In this document: piece by piece, positions 16,188-25,555 of the stretch
Position numbering within the stretch: the first letter of the stretch is position 1
How the letters are laid out: each line of letters opens with the position of its first letter
Origin: Granulicella sp. dw_53
GTDB taxonomy: Bacteria > Acidobacteriota > Terriglobia > Terriglobales > Acidobacteriaceae
Direction: 5' to 3'
DNA length: 64,000 bases
Assembly (NCBI RefSeq): GCF_018449545.1
Contig: NZ_JAAVUR010000017.1
Location: 1-64,000 of the forward strand
The notes under the pieces: model-generated
Told to the model about the DNA's origin: nothing
The model's database searches: none
What the model saw: only the letters and a program-made list of their open reading frames with translations
Translations under genes and position numbers: made by a program

Positions 16188-17213
16188 ATGACTTACGTAC
16201 CTGATCCAAAGCGTTACGAGCAGGCGACGTTTCGTCGCTGCGGACATTCGGGGATTGCGTTGCCACCTATCTCGCTGGGGCTGTGGCAAAACTTCGGCGG
16301 AGCTGATGTCTTCGAGACGGGGCGTGCGGTGGTTCGGCGGGCGTTTGACCGTGGAGTGACGCACTTCGATCTGGCCAATAACTATGGGCCGCCTTATGGG
16401 TCGGCGGAGGAGAACTTCGGGCAGATTTTGAAGAAGGACTTCGGAGATCTGCGGGATGAGTTGATCATCTCTACGAAGGCGGGCTGGGATATGTGGCCGG
16501 GGCCTTATGGGATTGGCGGATCGCGGAAGTACCTCGTCGCTTCGCTGGATCAGAGCTTGAAGCGGATGGGGCTGGATTACGTCGATATCTTTTATTCGCA
16601 TCGTCCATGGAAGGATGCGCCGATCGAGGAGACGATGGCGGCGCTGGCGCAGATCGTGCGGCAGGGGAAGGCTCTGTATGTGGGGATCTCTTCGTATGGG
16701 CCGGAGGGGACGCGGCGGGCGGCTGAGATTCTGAAGGCGGAGGGGGTGAAGCTGCTGATCCATCAGCCTTCCTACTCGATGCTGAACCGCTGGATTGAGG
16801 ATGAGTTGCTGGGGACGCTGGATGTACTGGGTGTGGGTTGTATTGCCTTTTCGGCGTTGGGGCAGGGATTGTTGACGGATAAGTACCTGAATGGTGTGCC
16901 TGAGAACTCGCGGGCGGCGGCTGAGGGGAGCTTCGAGAAGGGTTACTTGACGAAGGAGAACCTGGATCGGGTAAGGGCGTTGAACGAGATTGCCACGAGG
17001 CGGGGACAAAGCCTGGCGCAGATGGCGATTGCTTGGGTGCTGCGTGATCCGAGGGTAACTACGGCCTTGATCGGCGCACGGAATGTGAAGCAGTTGGATG
17101 ATTCGCTGGATGCGCTGAAGCGGTTGGACTTTTCTCCAGAGGAGTTGAAGGAGATCGATCAGTATGCGAAAGAAGGCGGGATCGATTCGTGGCGTGAGGT
17201 CTCGGTAGAGTAG
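16188..17213 (+). CDS. Aldo/keto reductase, L-glyceraldehyde 3-phosphate reductase type
   Basis: NADPH-dependent aldo/keto reductase of 341 residues. The N-terminus (DPKRYEQATFRRCGHSG, then SLGLWQNFGG) matches the YghZ/Gpr subgroup, which reduces L-glyceraldehyde 3-phosphate and detoxifies methylglyoxal. Catalytic residues are visible: Asp and Tyr in HFDLANNYGPPYGSAEENFG, Lys in IISTKAGWDMWPGPYG, and His in DIFYSHRPW. The C-terminal GARNVKQLDDSLDAL is the cofactor-binding end. A GGAGCTCG sequence lies upstream of the ATG. It is a single gene ended by a strong terminator at 17238-17267. Physiological substrate is inferred from the subgroup. Confidence 0.88.
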   Translation: MTYVPDPKRYEQATFRRCGHSGIALPPISLGLWQNFGGADVFETGRAVVRRAFDRGVTHFDLANNYGPPYGSAEENFGQILKKDFGDLRDELIISTKAGWDMWPGPYGIGGSRKYLVASLDQSLKRMGLDYVDIFYSHRPWKDAPIEETMAALAQIVRQGKALYVGISSYGPEGTRRAAEILKAEGVKLLIHQPSYSMLNRWIEDELLGTLDVLGVGCIAFSALGQGLLTDKYLNGVPENSRAAAEGSFEKGYLTKENLDRVRALNEIATRRGQSLAQMAIAWVLRDPRVTTALIGARNVKQLDDSLDALKRLDFSPEELKEIDQYAKEGGIDSWREVSVE

Positions 17214-17237
17214 TTGTAGAGGGTTTTGTTTGGAAGA

Positions 17238-17267
17238 AAGGGCGCGATTTGAATCGCGCCCTTTTTG
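17238..17267 (+). terminator. Rho-independent terminator after the aldo/keto reductase
   Basis: Stem AAAGGGCGCGATT / AATCGCGCCCTTT with a 2-3 base loop and a TTTTTG tail, 25 bases past the stop codon. Confidence 0.92.
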
Positions 17268-17290
17268 TTAGTGAACGGTAAGGAGCGGTT

Positions 17291-19177
17291 ATGCGAGCTG
17301 ATTTTATTTTGCTGATGGGTATGGTAGCGGTTGGTAGTTCAGCTTGGGCGCAGACGGTTGGGGATGCAAGTCTGCAGCCGCGTTCGACGGTAGCGAAAGA
17401 CTGTGTTGTGACGATGGGGGAGTGGGCTACTCCGGCGGAAAAGAGTTGCTACGCGACTACTCCGGACTATGAGGAGACGATGGCGTATCTGCGGCGAGTG
17501 CAAGGTGCGGCGGCGGGGCAGGTAAGGATCGAGGCGTTTGGGAAGACGGGTGAGGGGCGGGAGTTGGACGTGGTGGTGGTCTCGAAGGATGGGGCCTTCG
17601 AGCCGACTGCGCTGCATGCGGCGAAACGGCCGATCGTGCTGGTGCAGAACTCGGTGCATGCAGGGGAGATGGATGGGAAGGATGCGTGTCTTGCGCTGCT
17701 GCGGGATATGGTGATCTCGAAGACGAAGGCGGCCCTGCTGGAGCGGGCGGTGTTCGTGTTTATCCCGATGTATAACGCCGATGGACATGAGCGGAGGGGT
17801 GCGTATAACCGCATCAATCAGGATGGGCCGGCGCAGATGGGATGGCGGGGGAACGGGACGAATCTGAACTTGAACCGGGATTATTTGAAGGCGGATGCTC
17901 CGGAGACGCGGGCGTTTCTGGCGATGTTTCATCGGTGGCTGCCGGACTTTTTTGTCGACGACCATGTGACGGATGGGGCGGACTATCAGTACGACGTGAC
18001 CTTCACGATCGACGATGGACCGAATCTTCCGAGCGCTACGGTGAAGTGGGTGGATGATGTGGCAGCTCCGACGTTGGAGCGGTATGTGAATGCGCATGGA
18101 CATCTGGCGGCGCCTACCTATATCAATCTGGTGAACGACAACGATCCGGCAGAGGGTCTCGGGTTCAATGACGATCCGCCGCGTTTTTCGACGGGGTACA
18201 CGGTCCTTGAAGGGCGGCCGGGGATGCTGGTCGAGCTGCATATGTTGAAGGACTACAAGACGCGGGTGACGGGGAACTACGAGATTCTGGCGGGGCTGAT
18301 GGAGTTGATGAATCGGGATGCGGATAAGGTGATCGCATTGAATGCTGCGGCTGACGCAGAGGCTAGTGGGATGGGAGCGCATCCGCTGAACAATGTGAAG
18401 TATCCGCTGGCGCTGGGATGGGGTGGGCAGACGACGCCGTTTCTGTTTCGCGGGTACAAGTACGAGCGGGTGTTGAGCGAGGTGTCGGGGACGATGTCGG
18501 TGCGGTATACACGGGAGCCGTGGAATGTGTCGTTGCCGTTCCAGACGGGCTTCAAGGTGACGGCAGAGACTACGCTGCCAGCGGCTTATATTATTCCGGC
18601 GGCGTGGGTGAAAGTGATCGATGTGCTGGCGGCGCACCAGGTGGCGATGGAGCGGACGACGACGGCGTGGACGGGGGAAGTGCAGCGGTATCAATGCGGG
18701 GGGATGGTGTGGCAAGGGCCTCCGTTTGAGGGGAGGCATCCGACGTTTAATGGTGAGGCGACGCATGATGCGGGGAAGTATGGGAGCTGCGTGATTGTAA
18801 GAGAAGCGGTTACGTATTCGGCGGGGTCTGTGGTCGTGAGGCTGAATCAGCGGCTCTCTAAAGTTGCGGTCGAGTGGCTGGAGCCGGCGGGTCCGGATTC
18901 GGCGCTGCAGTGGGGGTTCTTCGATACGATCTTCGAGCAGAAAGAGTATGGCGAGGCTTATGTTCTGGAGAAGCTGGCGCGGGAGATGATGGCGAAGGAT
19001 GCGAAGCTGAAGGCAGAGTTTGAGCGGAAGGTCGCGAGCGATCCGATGTTTGCCGGGAGCGCCGCCGCGCGGTTGGCATTTTTCTATGAGCGGACGCCCT
19101 GGTTTGCGGCGAATCGAGTAGGGGTCTATCCGGTGGGGCGGTTGATGGGGTTGGATGGGGTGCCTGTGGGGCGGTAG
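17291..19177 (+). CDS. Exported M14 family zinc carboxypeptidase
   Basis: Secreted metallopeptidase of 628 residues; signal peptide to about residue 21 (SSAWAQ). The M14 zinc motif HxxE is His123-Ala-Gly-Glu126 in NSVHAGEMDGKDA, and FIPMYNADGHERR with NLNRDYLKADAPETRA supplies the Asn-Arg substrate site. FVDDHVTDGADYQYDV gives the third zinc ligand, and LVELHMLKDYKTRV contains the catalytic Glu. The remaining C-terminal third (from about residue 400) is a beta-rich extension of unknown role. Large exported M14 enzymes of this type are common in Acidobacteriota and Bacteroidota. The exact specificity is unknown. It has its own start region right after a terminator and is 138 bases ahead of another exported hydrolase. 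Confidence 0.88.
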   Translation: MRADFILLMGMVAVGSSAWAQTVGDASLQPRSTVAKDCVVTMGEWATPAEKSCYATTPDYEETMAYLRRVQGAAAGQVRIEAFGKTGEGRELDVVVVSKDGAFEPTALHAAKRPIVLVQNSVHAGEMDGKDACLALLRDMVISKTKAALLERAVFVFIPMYNADGHERRGAYNRINQDGPAQMGWRGNGTNLNLNRDYLKADAPETRAFLAMFHRWLPDFFVDDHVTDGADYQYDVTFTIDDGPNLPSATVKWVDDVAAPTLERYVNAHGHLAAPTYINLVNDNDPAEGLGFNDDPPRFSTGYTVLEGRPGMLVELHMLKDYKTRVTGNYEILAGLMELMNRDADKVIALNAAADAEASGMGAHPLNNVKYPLALGWGGQTTPFLFRGYKYERVLSEVSGTMSVRYTREPWNVSLPFQTGFKVTAETTLPAAYIIPAAWVKVIDVLAAHQVAMERTTTAWTGEVQRYQCGGMVWQGPPFEGRHPTFNGEATHDAGKYGSCVIVREAVTYSAGSVVVRLNQRLSKVAVEWLEPAGPDSALQWGFFDTIFEQKEYGEAYVLEKLAREMMAKDAKLKAEFERKVASDPMFAGSAAARLAFFYERTPWFAANRVGVYPVGRLMGLDGVPVGR

Positions 19178-19315
19178 GGCGAGACCCTTCGCAGTTGACG
19201 GGAGATCTAGATTGGGAATTAGCGATGTGTAATGAGAAGGCATTTGCAAGAAAGTCTTTTGATTTTGACCTGTCCTGCGTAGACTCTGGATATTCCACTT
19301 TTCTGAAGGACACCA

Positions 19316-21259
19316 ATGAAGACGAAGCTTCGTGTAGCGGCAGTATGTGGGTTGGCTGTAATAGCGATAGGAGCGCAGGCGCAGGCTCCAGCGGTTGTGG
19401 CGGATGATTTTGTGCGGACGCACTATGCGAAGTATGAGTACCGTATTCCGATGCGGGATGGGGTGAAGCTGTTTGCTTACGCGTATGTTCCGGTGGCGGG
19501 CGCGTTCAAAGATGCAGGGCCTTATCCGATTCTGATGACGAAGACGCCTTATAGCTGCGCTCCGTATGGCGAGGATAAATTTGCGGCGAGGCTTGGGCCG
19601 AGCACGGAGCTGATGGAGTCGGGGTACATCTTTGTGTGCGAGGATGCACGGGGACGGACGGTGAGCGAGGGTGTGTTTCAAGAGATGAACGTGCACATCG
19701 ATGAGAAGAAGTCGCCCAAGGATGTGGATGAGTCCAGCGATATGTATGACACGGTGGAGTTCCTGCTGAAGCATGTGGAGAACAACAACGGGAAGGTGGG
19801 GATTACGGGGATCAGCTACCCGGGATTCTACACGTCGGCGAGCATCATCGATTCGCATCCGGCGATTAAGGCGGCTAGTCCGCAGGCGCCGATGACGGAT
19901 CTGTTTTTCAACGATGATGGGTACCATGGCGGAGCTTTCATGCTGGGAGCGAACTATGGATTCTACCGCGGGTTCAAGCCGCAGAAGAATCCGCTGATTC
20001 CCGCAGGCGGGGCGGGTGGTGGAGCGGCTGCTTCGAGTAAGGAGAACCCCGATACGTATACGACGCTGCTGGCCGCGGGGGCAACGGGGAACCTGGATAA
20101 AGGGAAGGATTATTTGAATGGCGAGAACTGGTTATTTCATGATCAGGTCACGCACACCACCTATGACGACTACTGGAAGAAGCGGGATATTTCGCGTCAT
20201 ATGAAGGGTGTCCACACGGCTGTGATGACGGTGGGCGGATGGTTCGATGCGGAGGATCTTTCGGGGCCGTTCAAGACGTTTCATGCGATCGACGAGTTCA
20301 ATCCTGGGGCAGTGAATACGCTGGTGATTGGGCCATGGACGCATGGCGGCTGGTCGCGGACGGACGGCGACCGCCTGGGGGATGTGACGTTCAACTCGAA
20401 GACCGCGGCGTTTTATCGAGCGAAGATCGAGTTTCCATTTTTCGAGTTTTATTTGAAGGGCCGGAACGGTGGGCCGCTGCCCAAGGCCTATGTCTTTGAG
20501 ACTGGCAGCAATGTGTGGAAGACCTATGACGCGTGGCCACCGAAGCCCGCTACGGCGAAGATGCTGTACTTTCGTGAGGGCGGCCGGTTGAGCTTTGAAG
20601 CTCCTACCGAGAAGAGCGGTGTGGATGAGTATGTGAGCGATCCGGCGCACCCGGTACCGTTTGTTGAGTACACGACGGCGACGGTTCCGCAGCGGTATAT
20701 GGACGACGATCAGCGGTTCGCCTCGCGGCGCTCCGATGTGCTGGTGTATGAGTCGGAGCCACTGACGGAGAATGTAACCATTACAGGTCCAGTGCGGCCG
20801 AAGCTGAAGATCGCTTCGACGGGAACGGACTCGGACTTTGTGGTGAAGCTGATCGATGTGTATCCGTATGACTATCCGAATGCCGTTGGGGTAGAGGCGG
20901 GGAACAAGAGGGTGATTGGCGGGGCCCCGATTGTGATGGGTGGATATCAACAGCTAGTGCGGGGCGAGCCGATGCGGGCGAAGTTCCGGGATAGTTGGGA
21001 GAAGCCGACTCCGCTGGTGCCGGGAAAGATGGTGAATGTGAACAGCGAGATGCCGGATGTGAACCACACCTTCCGCACAGGGCACAGGATCATGGTGCAG
21101 GTGCAGAGCTCGTGGTTCCCGCTGGTGGACCGGAATCCGCAGACGTTTGTGGATATTCCGAATGCCAAGCCAGAGGACTTCAAGAAGGCTACAGAGAGTG
21201 TCTATCGGAGTGCCGGTGCCGCTAGTGGGGTGGAAGTGCTGGTGCTGCCGCAGCCGTAG
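19316..21259 (+). CDS. Exported CocE/NonD family hydrolase (S15-like)
   Basis: Alpha/beta-hydrolase of the CocE/NonD/X-Pro dipeptidyl-peptidase family, 647 residues with signal peptide (AIGAQAQ near residue 23). The serine nucleophile is Ser167 in GITGISYPG. Family context is clear: EYRIPMRDGVKLFAYAYVP, CEDARGRTVSEGVF, DMYDTVEFLLKH, IGPWTHGGW and a C-terminal jelly-roll domain (EPLTENVTITGPVRPKLKI to VQVQSSWFPLVDRNPQT). Substrates in the family include cocaine ester, cephalosporin esters and X-Pro peptides; here the exported state and the M14 and M24 neighbours suggest peptide or acyl-amino acid hydrolysis, an inference only. A strong hairpin terminates it at 21279. Confidence 0.88.
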   Translation: MKTKLRVAAVCGLAVIAIGAQAQAPAVVADDFVRTHYAKYEYRIPMRDGVKLFAYAYVPVAGAFKDAGPYPILMTKTPYSCAPYGEDKFAARLGPSTELMESGYIFVCEDARGRTVSEGVFQEMNVHIDEKKSPKDVDESSDMYDTVEFLLKHVENNNGKVGITGISYPGFYTSASIIDSHPAIKAASPQAPMTDLFFNDDGYHGGAFMLGANYGFYRGFKPQKNPLIPAGGAGGGAAASSKENPDTYTTLLAAGATGNLDKGKDYLNGENWLFHDQVTHTTYDDYWKKRDISRHMKGVHTAVMTVGGWFDAEDLSGPFKTFHAIDEFNPGAVNTLVIGPWTHGGWSRTDGDRLGDVTFNSKTAAFYRAKIEFPFFEFYLKGRNGGPLPKAYVFETGSNVWKTYDAWPPKPATAKMLYFREGGRLSFEAPTEKSGVDEYVSDPAHPVPFVEYTTATVPQRYMDDDQRFASRRSDVLVYESEPLTENVTITGPVRPKLKIASTGTDSDFVVKLIDVYPYDYPNAVGVEAGNKRVIGGAPIVMGGYQQLVRGEPMRAKFRDSWEKPTPLVPGKMVNVNSEMPDVNHTFRTGHRIMVQVQSSWFPLVDRNPQTFVDIPNAKPEDFKKATESVYRSAGAASGVEVLVLPQP

Positions 21260-21278
21260 TTCTGTTGGAATGCAAATG

Positions 21279-21315
21279 AAACGGCAGGAGAGGATTGCTC
21301 TCCTGCCGTTTTTCT
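21279..21315. terminator. Bidirectional Rho-independent terminator
   Basis: Stem AAACGGCAGGAGAG / CTCTCCTGCCGTTT with a short loop and T-runs on both strands (TTTTTC on plus, TTTCATTTGC on minus). It lies between the convergent CocE-like and M24 peptidase genes. Confidence 0.92.
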
Positions 21316-21328
21316 TTGGCGCAATGAA

Positions 21329-22648
21329 TCAAGCCTTGGCGAAGGGATCTTCGAGGCTGGGGCTCTGGGGGGTGAAGAGTTTGCCGCCAGTTTCGGTGAC
21401 GTACCAGTCGTCTTCGAGGCGTACGCCGAACTCGCCGGGGAGGTAGATGCCGGGTTCGTCGGAGAACGTCATGCCTGCGACGAGAGGAGTAGGGTTGCCG
21501 CGGACGAGGTAGGGCCATTCGTGGCCGTCCATTCCGATGCCATGGCCGAGGCGGTGGGTGAAGGTCTTGTAGTCGGGACCGAAGCCGGCAGCGGTGATGA
21601 TGCTACGGGCCGCGTCGTCGATGGCGTGGCAGGGAAGCCCCGGACGAGCTGCGGCGATGGCTGCAGCCTGGGCTTTATGCACGATGTCGAAGACCTTCTT
21701 CTGCTTGTCGGATGCTTTGCCGAGGACGAAGGTGCGGGAGATGTCGGATTGGTAGCCTTCGACGGTGCAGCCATCGTCGATGAGAATGATCTCATTCTCG
21801 CGGATGACCTGCGGCTGGAGCGAGCCGTGGGGGAGGGCAGAGAACTCACCTACCTGGCAGGAGACTACCCCCTGGACGCCGGAGCGGCCGTATGCAGCGT
21901 CGACGAGGCCGGTGAACTGGCGCGTGGTCATGCCGGGTTGGGCGGACTTGAAGGCGGCCTCGTATACGGCGAGGGTGATGTTATTGGCGAGCTGCATGAG
22001 GGCGAGCTCGGCGGGGGTCTTTATGGCGCGGCAGCCCATGGTGACAGGGATGGCGCTGACTGCAGTAAGAGCGGGGCTGGCGTGGGCGATGCCATCCGCG
22101 AAGACGAACTGGGTACGTTCTTCTACGCCGATCTTGCCGGTGGTGAGGCCAGCTTCTTTGAGAGCCTTGGCGAGAAGAGCGTAGGGGCTTTCGTCTTCAT
22201 TCCAGGTGTAGACCTTCGTGGTGGATGCGCTGGGCAGAGTTGCCGGCTTGGCTTCCATGCGCTCGCGGACACGGCCTTCTTCAAAGACGGGGCAGACGAC
22301 GAAGGGAGCGCCGGTAGCGGGAAGTACCCAGGCGAAGAAGCGTTCGGACTGTCCCCAACGAAGTCCGGTGAAGTAGGTGAGGGAGGTGCCGGTGGCGATG
22401 ACGAGGGCGCCAAGTTTGTTCTGGTGAAGGAGGGTGCGGGCTCGTTCGAGGCGTTGATCGCGTTCGGCGAGGGTGATGGGAGTGGCCTCGGTACGGCGAT
22501 TCGGAAGAGCGGCTATGGCGGGGGGCAGGCTCTCGGGAGTGACGGGCGCGGAGGCCGGGCGCTGGGCTTCGAGATCGCGAGGCAGAAGAAGAGCGGGAGC
22601 AGCGGCTACCGCGGCTGCGGCATGGAGGAAACGTCTACGTGAGGGCAT
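21329..22648 (-). CDS. Tat-exported M24 metallopeptidase (Xaa-Pro aminopeptidase-like)
   Basis: Dinuclear-metal pita-bread peptidase of 439 residues that would cleave the N-terminal residue before proline. The N-terminus has a twin-arginine signal (PSRRRFLHAAAAVAAAPALLLP). A creatinase N-terminal domain covers about residues 60-190. The catalytic domain shows ILIDDGCTVEGYQSDISRTFVLG (metal-binding Asp pair, given here as the core of the block near residue 290), HRLGHGIGMDGHEWPYLV (His) and FSDEPGIYLPGEFGVRLEDDWYV (two Glu). All metal ligands appear present. Together with the neighbouring M14 and CocE-like exported hydrolases it suggests extracytoplasmic peptide use. It faces the CocE-like gene across a shared terminator. 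Confidence 0.92.
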   Translation of the reverse strand: MPSRRRFLHAAAAVAAAPALLLPRDLEAQRPASAPVTPESLPPAIAALPNRRTEATPITLAERDQRLERARTLLHQNKLGALVIATGTSLTYFTGLRWGQSERFFAWVLPATGAPFVVCPVFEEGRVRERMEAKPATLPSASTTKVYTWNEDESPYALLAKALKEAGLTTGKIGVEERTQFVFADGIAHASPALTAVSAIPVTMGCRAIKTPAELALMQLANNITLAVYEAAFKSAQPGMTTRQFTGLVDAAYGRSGVQGVVSCQVGEFSALPHGSLQPQVIRENEIILIDDGCTVEGYQSDISRTFVLGKASDKQKKVFDIVHKAQAAAIAAARPGLPCHAIDDAARSIITAAGFGPDYKTFTHRLGHGIGMDGHEWPYLVRGNPTPLVAGMTFSDEPGIYLPGEFGVRLEDDWYVTETGGKLFTPQSPSLEDPFAKA

Positions 22649-22839
22649 GGGTCATTGTAACTGGGTTGTTCGTGCGCATTGGGACGGGGAATTTTCTATA
22701 GCGGTGTGATGCTTCGATAATCGGCTTAGCGAGCCGAAATTCGCACGATTTGGGTTGGCTGCGATTGTTTGGCGATGCTAGGCTGACTTCTGCGGCTTGT
22801 GTTGGCGCGGGTTTTTTCAAAGAGCGGAGACTGTCCACG

Positions 22840-23844
22840 ATGGCGATGATTACGACGGTGCAACAGCATATCCTGCAGCAGCAACAGGCGGCCTTGAAGG
22901 CGACGGGACGTGAGGCGTCGGGGACGTTCAGCTGGCTGCTGAGCGGAATTACGCTGGCGGCGAAGATGGTTGAGGCTCGGATTCGGTCGGCTGGGCTGAG
23001 CGATGTCTACGGGGCATTTGGCGCGGAGAATGTGCAAGGCGAGCAGCAGCAGAAGCTGGATGTGTATGCGAACCAGGCCTTGCTGCATTGCCTCGGACTG
23101 CGGGACAGCGTCGCGGCTCTGGTGAGCGAAGAGGACGAGGAGCCGGTGACGTTTAACCGGGATGCGGAGACTGGTAAGTACATTATCGTTTTCGATCCGC
23201 TGGATGGATCGAGCAACATCGATGTGAACGTAAATGTGGGGACGATCTTCAGTGTGTTGCGGCGGTTGCCGGCGGAGTTGGGGACGCTGGAGGAGTCGAT
23301 TTTGCAGCCGGGATTCCGGCAGGTGGCGGCGGGGTATGTGGTGTATGGACCTTCTACAGTGTTGGTTTATACGACGGGTAATGGAGTGCATGGATTTACG
23401 CTAGACCCTACAATTGGCGCGTTCGTGCTAAGCAACGAGCAGATGAAGATGCCGGAGCAGGGCAGCTATTACAGCGTGAATGAGGCGAATGCGGCTGGGT
23501 GGCCGGAGGCGTATCGCAAGTATGTCGAAGGGTTGCGAATGGGGGCGCTGGGGAAGGAGTACAGCTCGCGGTATATCGGGAGCCTGGTTGCTGACTTCCA
23601 TCGGACGCTGCTCAAGGGTGGAGTGTTTCTGTATCCGCCGACGACGAAACAGCCGAAGGGCAAGTTGCGGTTGCTATACGAGGCGAATCCGTTGGCATTT
23701 ATCGCGGAGCAGGCGGGTGGGATGGCGACGAGCGGGACGGGGCGGATTCTGGATATCAAGCCGGAAGGGATTCATCAGCGGACGCCGTTCTGCGTCGGCA
23801 GCAGACGCGAGATGGAGGCCTTGGCCGCGGCGGTGGGGAAGTGA
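22840..23844 (+). CDS. fbp: Fructose-1,6-bisphosphatase class I
   Basis: Gluconeogenic enzyme that hydrolyses fructose 1,6-bisphosphate to fructose 6-phosphate. The frame is open from 22750, but the ATG at 22840 gives 334 residues, the normal class I length. Landmarks are SWLLSGITLAAKMVEARIRSAGL, the metal-binding SEEDEEPV, FDPLDGSSNIDVNV, and KLRLLYEANPLAFIAEQAGG near the C-terminus. Its stop codon overlaps the start of the next small ORF by four bases (GTGA). A small inverted repeat CGGCT/AGCCG lies upstream near 22720-22732, between this gene and the divergent M24 peptidase. Confidence 0.95.
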   Translation: MAMITTVQQHILQQQQAALKATGREASGTFSWLLSGITLAAKMVEARIRSAGLSDVYGAFGAENVQGEQQQKLDVYANQALLHCLGLRDSVAALVSEEDEEPVTFNRDAETGKYIIVFDPLDGSSNIDVNVNVGTIFSVLRRLPAELGTLEESILQPGFRQVAAGYVVYGPSTVLVYTTGNGVHGFTLDPTIGAFVLSNEQMKMPEQGSYYSVNEANAAGWPEAYRKYVEGLRMGALGKEYSSRYIGSLVADFHRTLLKGGVFLYPPTTKQPKGKLRLLYEANPLAFIAEQAGGMATSGTGRILDIKPEGIHQRTPFCVGSRREMEALAAAVGK

Positions 23845-24122
23845 GTGCAGCAGCGACGGCGAAAGAATTTGCCGGTGTGGTGACCGACATTCGGCTGGAA
23901 TCGCGGGTGGAGGGGATCGCACGATGGCAGATGACGGTGAGCGGAAGTGCCTTTGGAGTGGGGGATATCGGTGTGCTTGAGGCGGTGGCGCGGAGCGGGA
24001 CGCGGCTGGTGGTTCCAGTGTTGAGCGTGACCGTGGATGAGGACGGCGAGGTCTGGCACGTAGTGGAGAAGCCACTGGCCGCCGGGACCGAGGTGACGGG
24101 TCGCGTCGGGGGATTGGCTTAA
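23841..24122 (+). CDS. Small protein coupled to fbp, family not recognised
   Basis: A 93-residue ORF that starts at GTG inside the fbp stop region (GTGA overlap), which strongly suggests translation coupled to fbp. The predicted product is rich in short beta-strands (EFAGVVTDIRLE, RWQMTVSGSAFGVG, TRLVVPVLSVTVDEDGEVWHVVEKPL) with no cysteines, signal peptide or membrane segment. I do not recognise a family. The even strand pattern would suit a small barrel, but this is only an impression. Codon use is like fbp. It is followed by the tRNA-Ala promoter region. Confidence 0.6.
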   Translation: MSAAATAKEFAGVVTDIRLESRVEGIARWQMTVSGSAFGVGDIGVLEAVARSGTRLVVPVLSVTVDEDGEVWHVVEKPLAAGTEVTGRVGGLA

Positions 24123-24127
24123 CGGGG

Positions 24128-24157
24128 TTGGAGGGATGGGCCAGGTGCTGATACACT
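24128..24157 (+). promoter_or_regulatory. Candidate promoter of tRNA-Ala
   Basis: TTGGAG (24128-24133) and TACACT (24152-24157) are 18 bases apart, ending 56 bases before the mature tRNA. The -10 is a near-consensus box; the -35 keeps TTG. Confidence 0.4.
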
Positions 24158-24213
24158 CGGTGATGTTGTTCGGGTGTGAACGCAGTGCGTTTCACCTTGA
24201 GCAAGGGGGACTA

Positions 24214-24289
24214 GGGGCTGTAGCTCAGCTGGGAGAGCGCCTCGTTCGCAACGAGGAGGTCAGCGGTTCGATCCCGCTCAGCTCCACCA
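24214..24289 (+). tRNA. tRNA-Ala (anticodon CGC)
   Basis: A 76-base cloverleaf with all stems paired: acceptor GGGGCTG/CAGCTCC including the G3:U70 pair that marks alanine tRNAs, anticodon stem CCTCG/CGAGG with loop TTCGCAA (anticodon CGC, reads GCG), T-arm AGCGG TTCGATC CCGCT, and CCA encoded in the gene. Its 3' end is the apparent integration point of the element that follows, whose integrase stop lies 86 bases downstream. Confidence 0.96.
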
Positions 24290-24374
24290 TAGAATCAATC
24301 CCTTAGGTTGAAAATCCGGGAACAATAAGTGGTCCCGGATCGGCGAAGGAACAATAAAGGAACATTAGCCCCAG

Positions 24375-25536
24375 CTAGGCGACTTTTGCCTTAGGGAACA
24401 CCCGCAGGGCAACCTTGCTGGACGCCTCCCTTTTTTCCTCGCCCACCGTCTGCGCATAGGTCCCCAGCGTCATCTCGGAGTCGAGTGACGCATGAGCTCC
24501 ATACTCACATGAAGGCTTGCTCCCTCAGACAGCAGCAGGGAAGCGAAGCTCCTGCGCAGCGTGTGCCAGCCCAGCTTTGGTTTGGTGATTCCTGCCTGTT
24601 TGATAGCTGGAGCCACATTCCTCTGCCAAAGAGTACCGGGCCAGAGTGGCTGCTTTCCGAAGTGGAACTCAGAGGCAAAGACCCAGTCATCGGAGGCGGT
24701 GAAGTCGGACTTCCGCTTCCAATCGTGGAGCGCTTTGAGTGCCTGTTCCGGAATCGGGAGGGGGCGTCGTGAGGAGTCCGTTTTGGTCCCCCCTATGATG
24801 CCATCCACGTAGGAACGTCGGACATGCAGGATCGCACGCTCGAAGTCCAAGTCAGCCCACTTGAGACCGAAGATCTCGCTTCGCCTCATTCCCATCACTG
24901 CTGCAAGAAGAAAGGCCGTCCTCACCGGCTCGACGCCCCCGAGTTCGCGCAGGATAGCCGCGATCTCGGCGGGCTCCAGAATCGACGGTTCGATCGTCCT
25001 CTTCCGCACCTGCCTCACATTGGCGATGGGGTTGTTTGGGTACAATTCATAACGCATGGCGTGCCGGAAGGCAGCTCCGAACACCTCCCGAATCTTGGCT
25101 TTTGTGCCGTTGGCTTTGCCAACGAGCGGAGCCAATCTTCGACCGTGACTGCCTTGATTGACTGAAGGTTGAGTGAACCCCACTTTGGGACGATATAGTT
25201 CGTCAAAATATATTTGTATGCTTTGACGACCTTGATCGCTTTTCCGCAGGCTTCGCCCAACTCGCGTTCCTGGTAATGATCTACGAGCTCGGTGAGGGTC
25301 ATGGCGATAACGGGTGCAACGGGCTCAGGTGCGTTGGCCCGTTGCCGATGTTCGTCTGCCTTCTTTTGCGCTTGCGTCTTGGTTAATTCTTTGACGGTGC
25401 CGAGAACGACCTTCCGCTGCATGCTCTTACCGTTTCTGACGGGCTCCCGCCAGCGAAAGATATAAACATCGACTCCGTTGCTTCTGTTTTCGGTTGTCAA
25501 ACATCCGGCCTGATAGCGGCTTCTTTTGTGCATCAT
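24375..25536 (-). pseudogene. Tyrosine recombinase/phage-type integrase, broken by two frameshifts
   Basis: Remnant of the site-specific recombinase that would have inserted the element at tRNA-Ala. The N-terminal part (from the ATG at 25536, MMHKRSRYQAGCL) includes the core-binding domain (TLTELVDHYQERELG, VKAYKYILTNYIVPKWGSLN) and runs in one frame to about 25120. The catalytic domain then continues in another frame, with MGMRRSEIFGLKWADLD (first catalytic Arg) and LGWHTLRRSFASLLL (HxxR). At MRHSTPR (24470 region) a single-base loss near CCGAGATGACG shifts the frame again. The last block, MTLGTYAQTVGEEKRE with the nucleophile Tyr, can only be read in the third segment, to a stop at 24375. 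An active recombinase is therefore not expected, unless the shifts are sequencing errors. Confidence 0.88.
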
Positions 25537-25555
25537 GTCACCTGATCCTTTCGGG

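Noticed and set aside
17339..19927. 862-codon minus-strand ORF opposite the M14 and CocE-like genes
   Set aside because: Arg/His/Pro-rich antisense translation with no domain, fully overlapping two strong genes.
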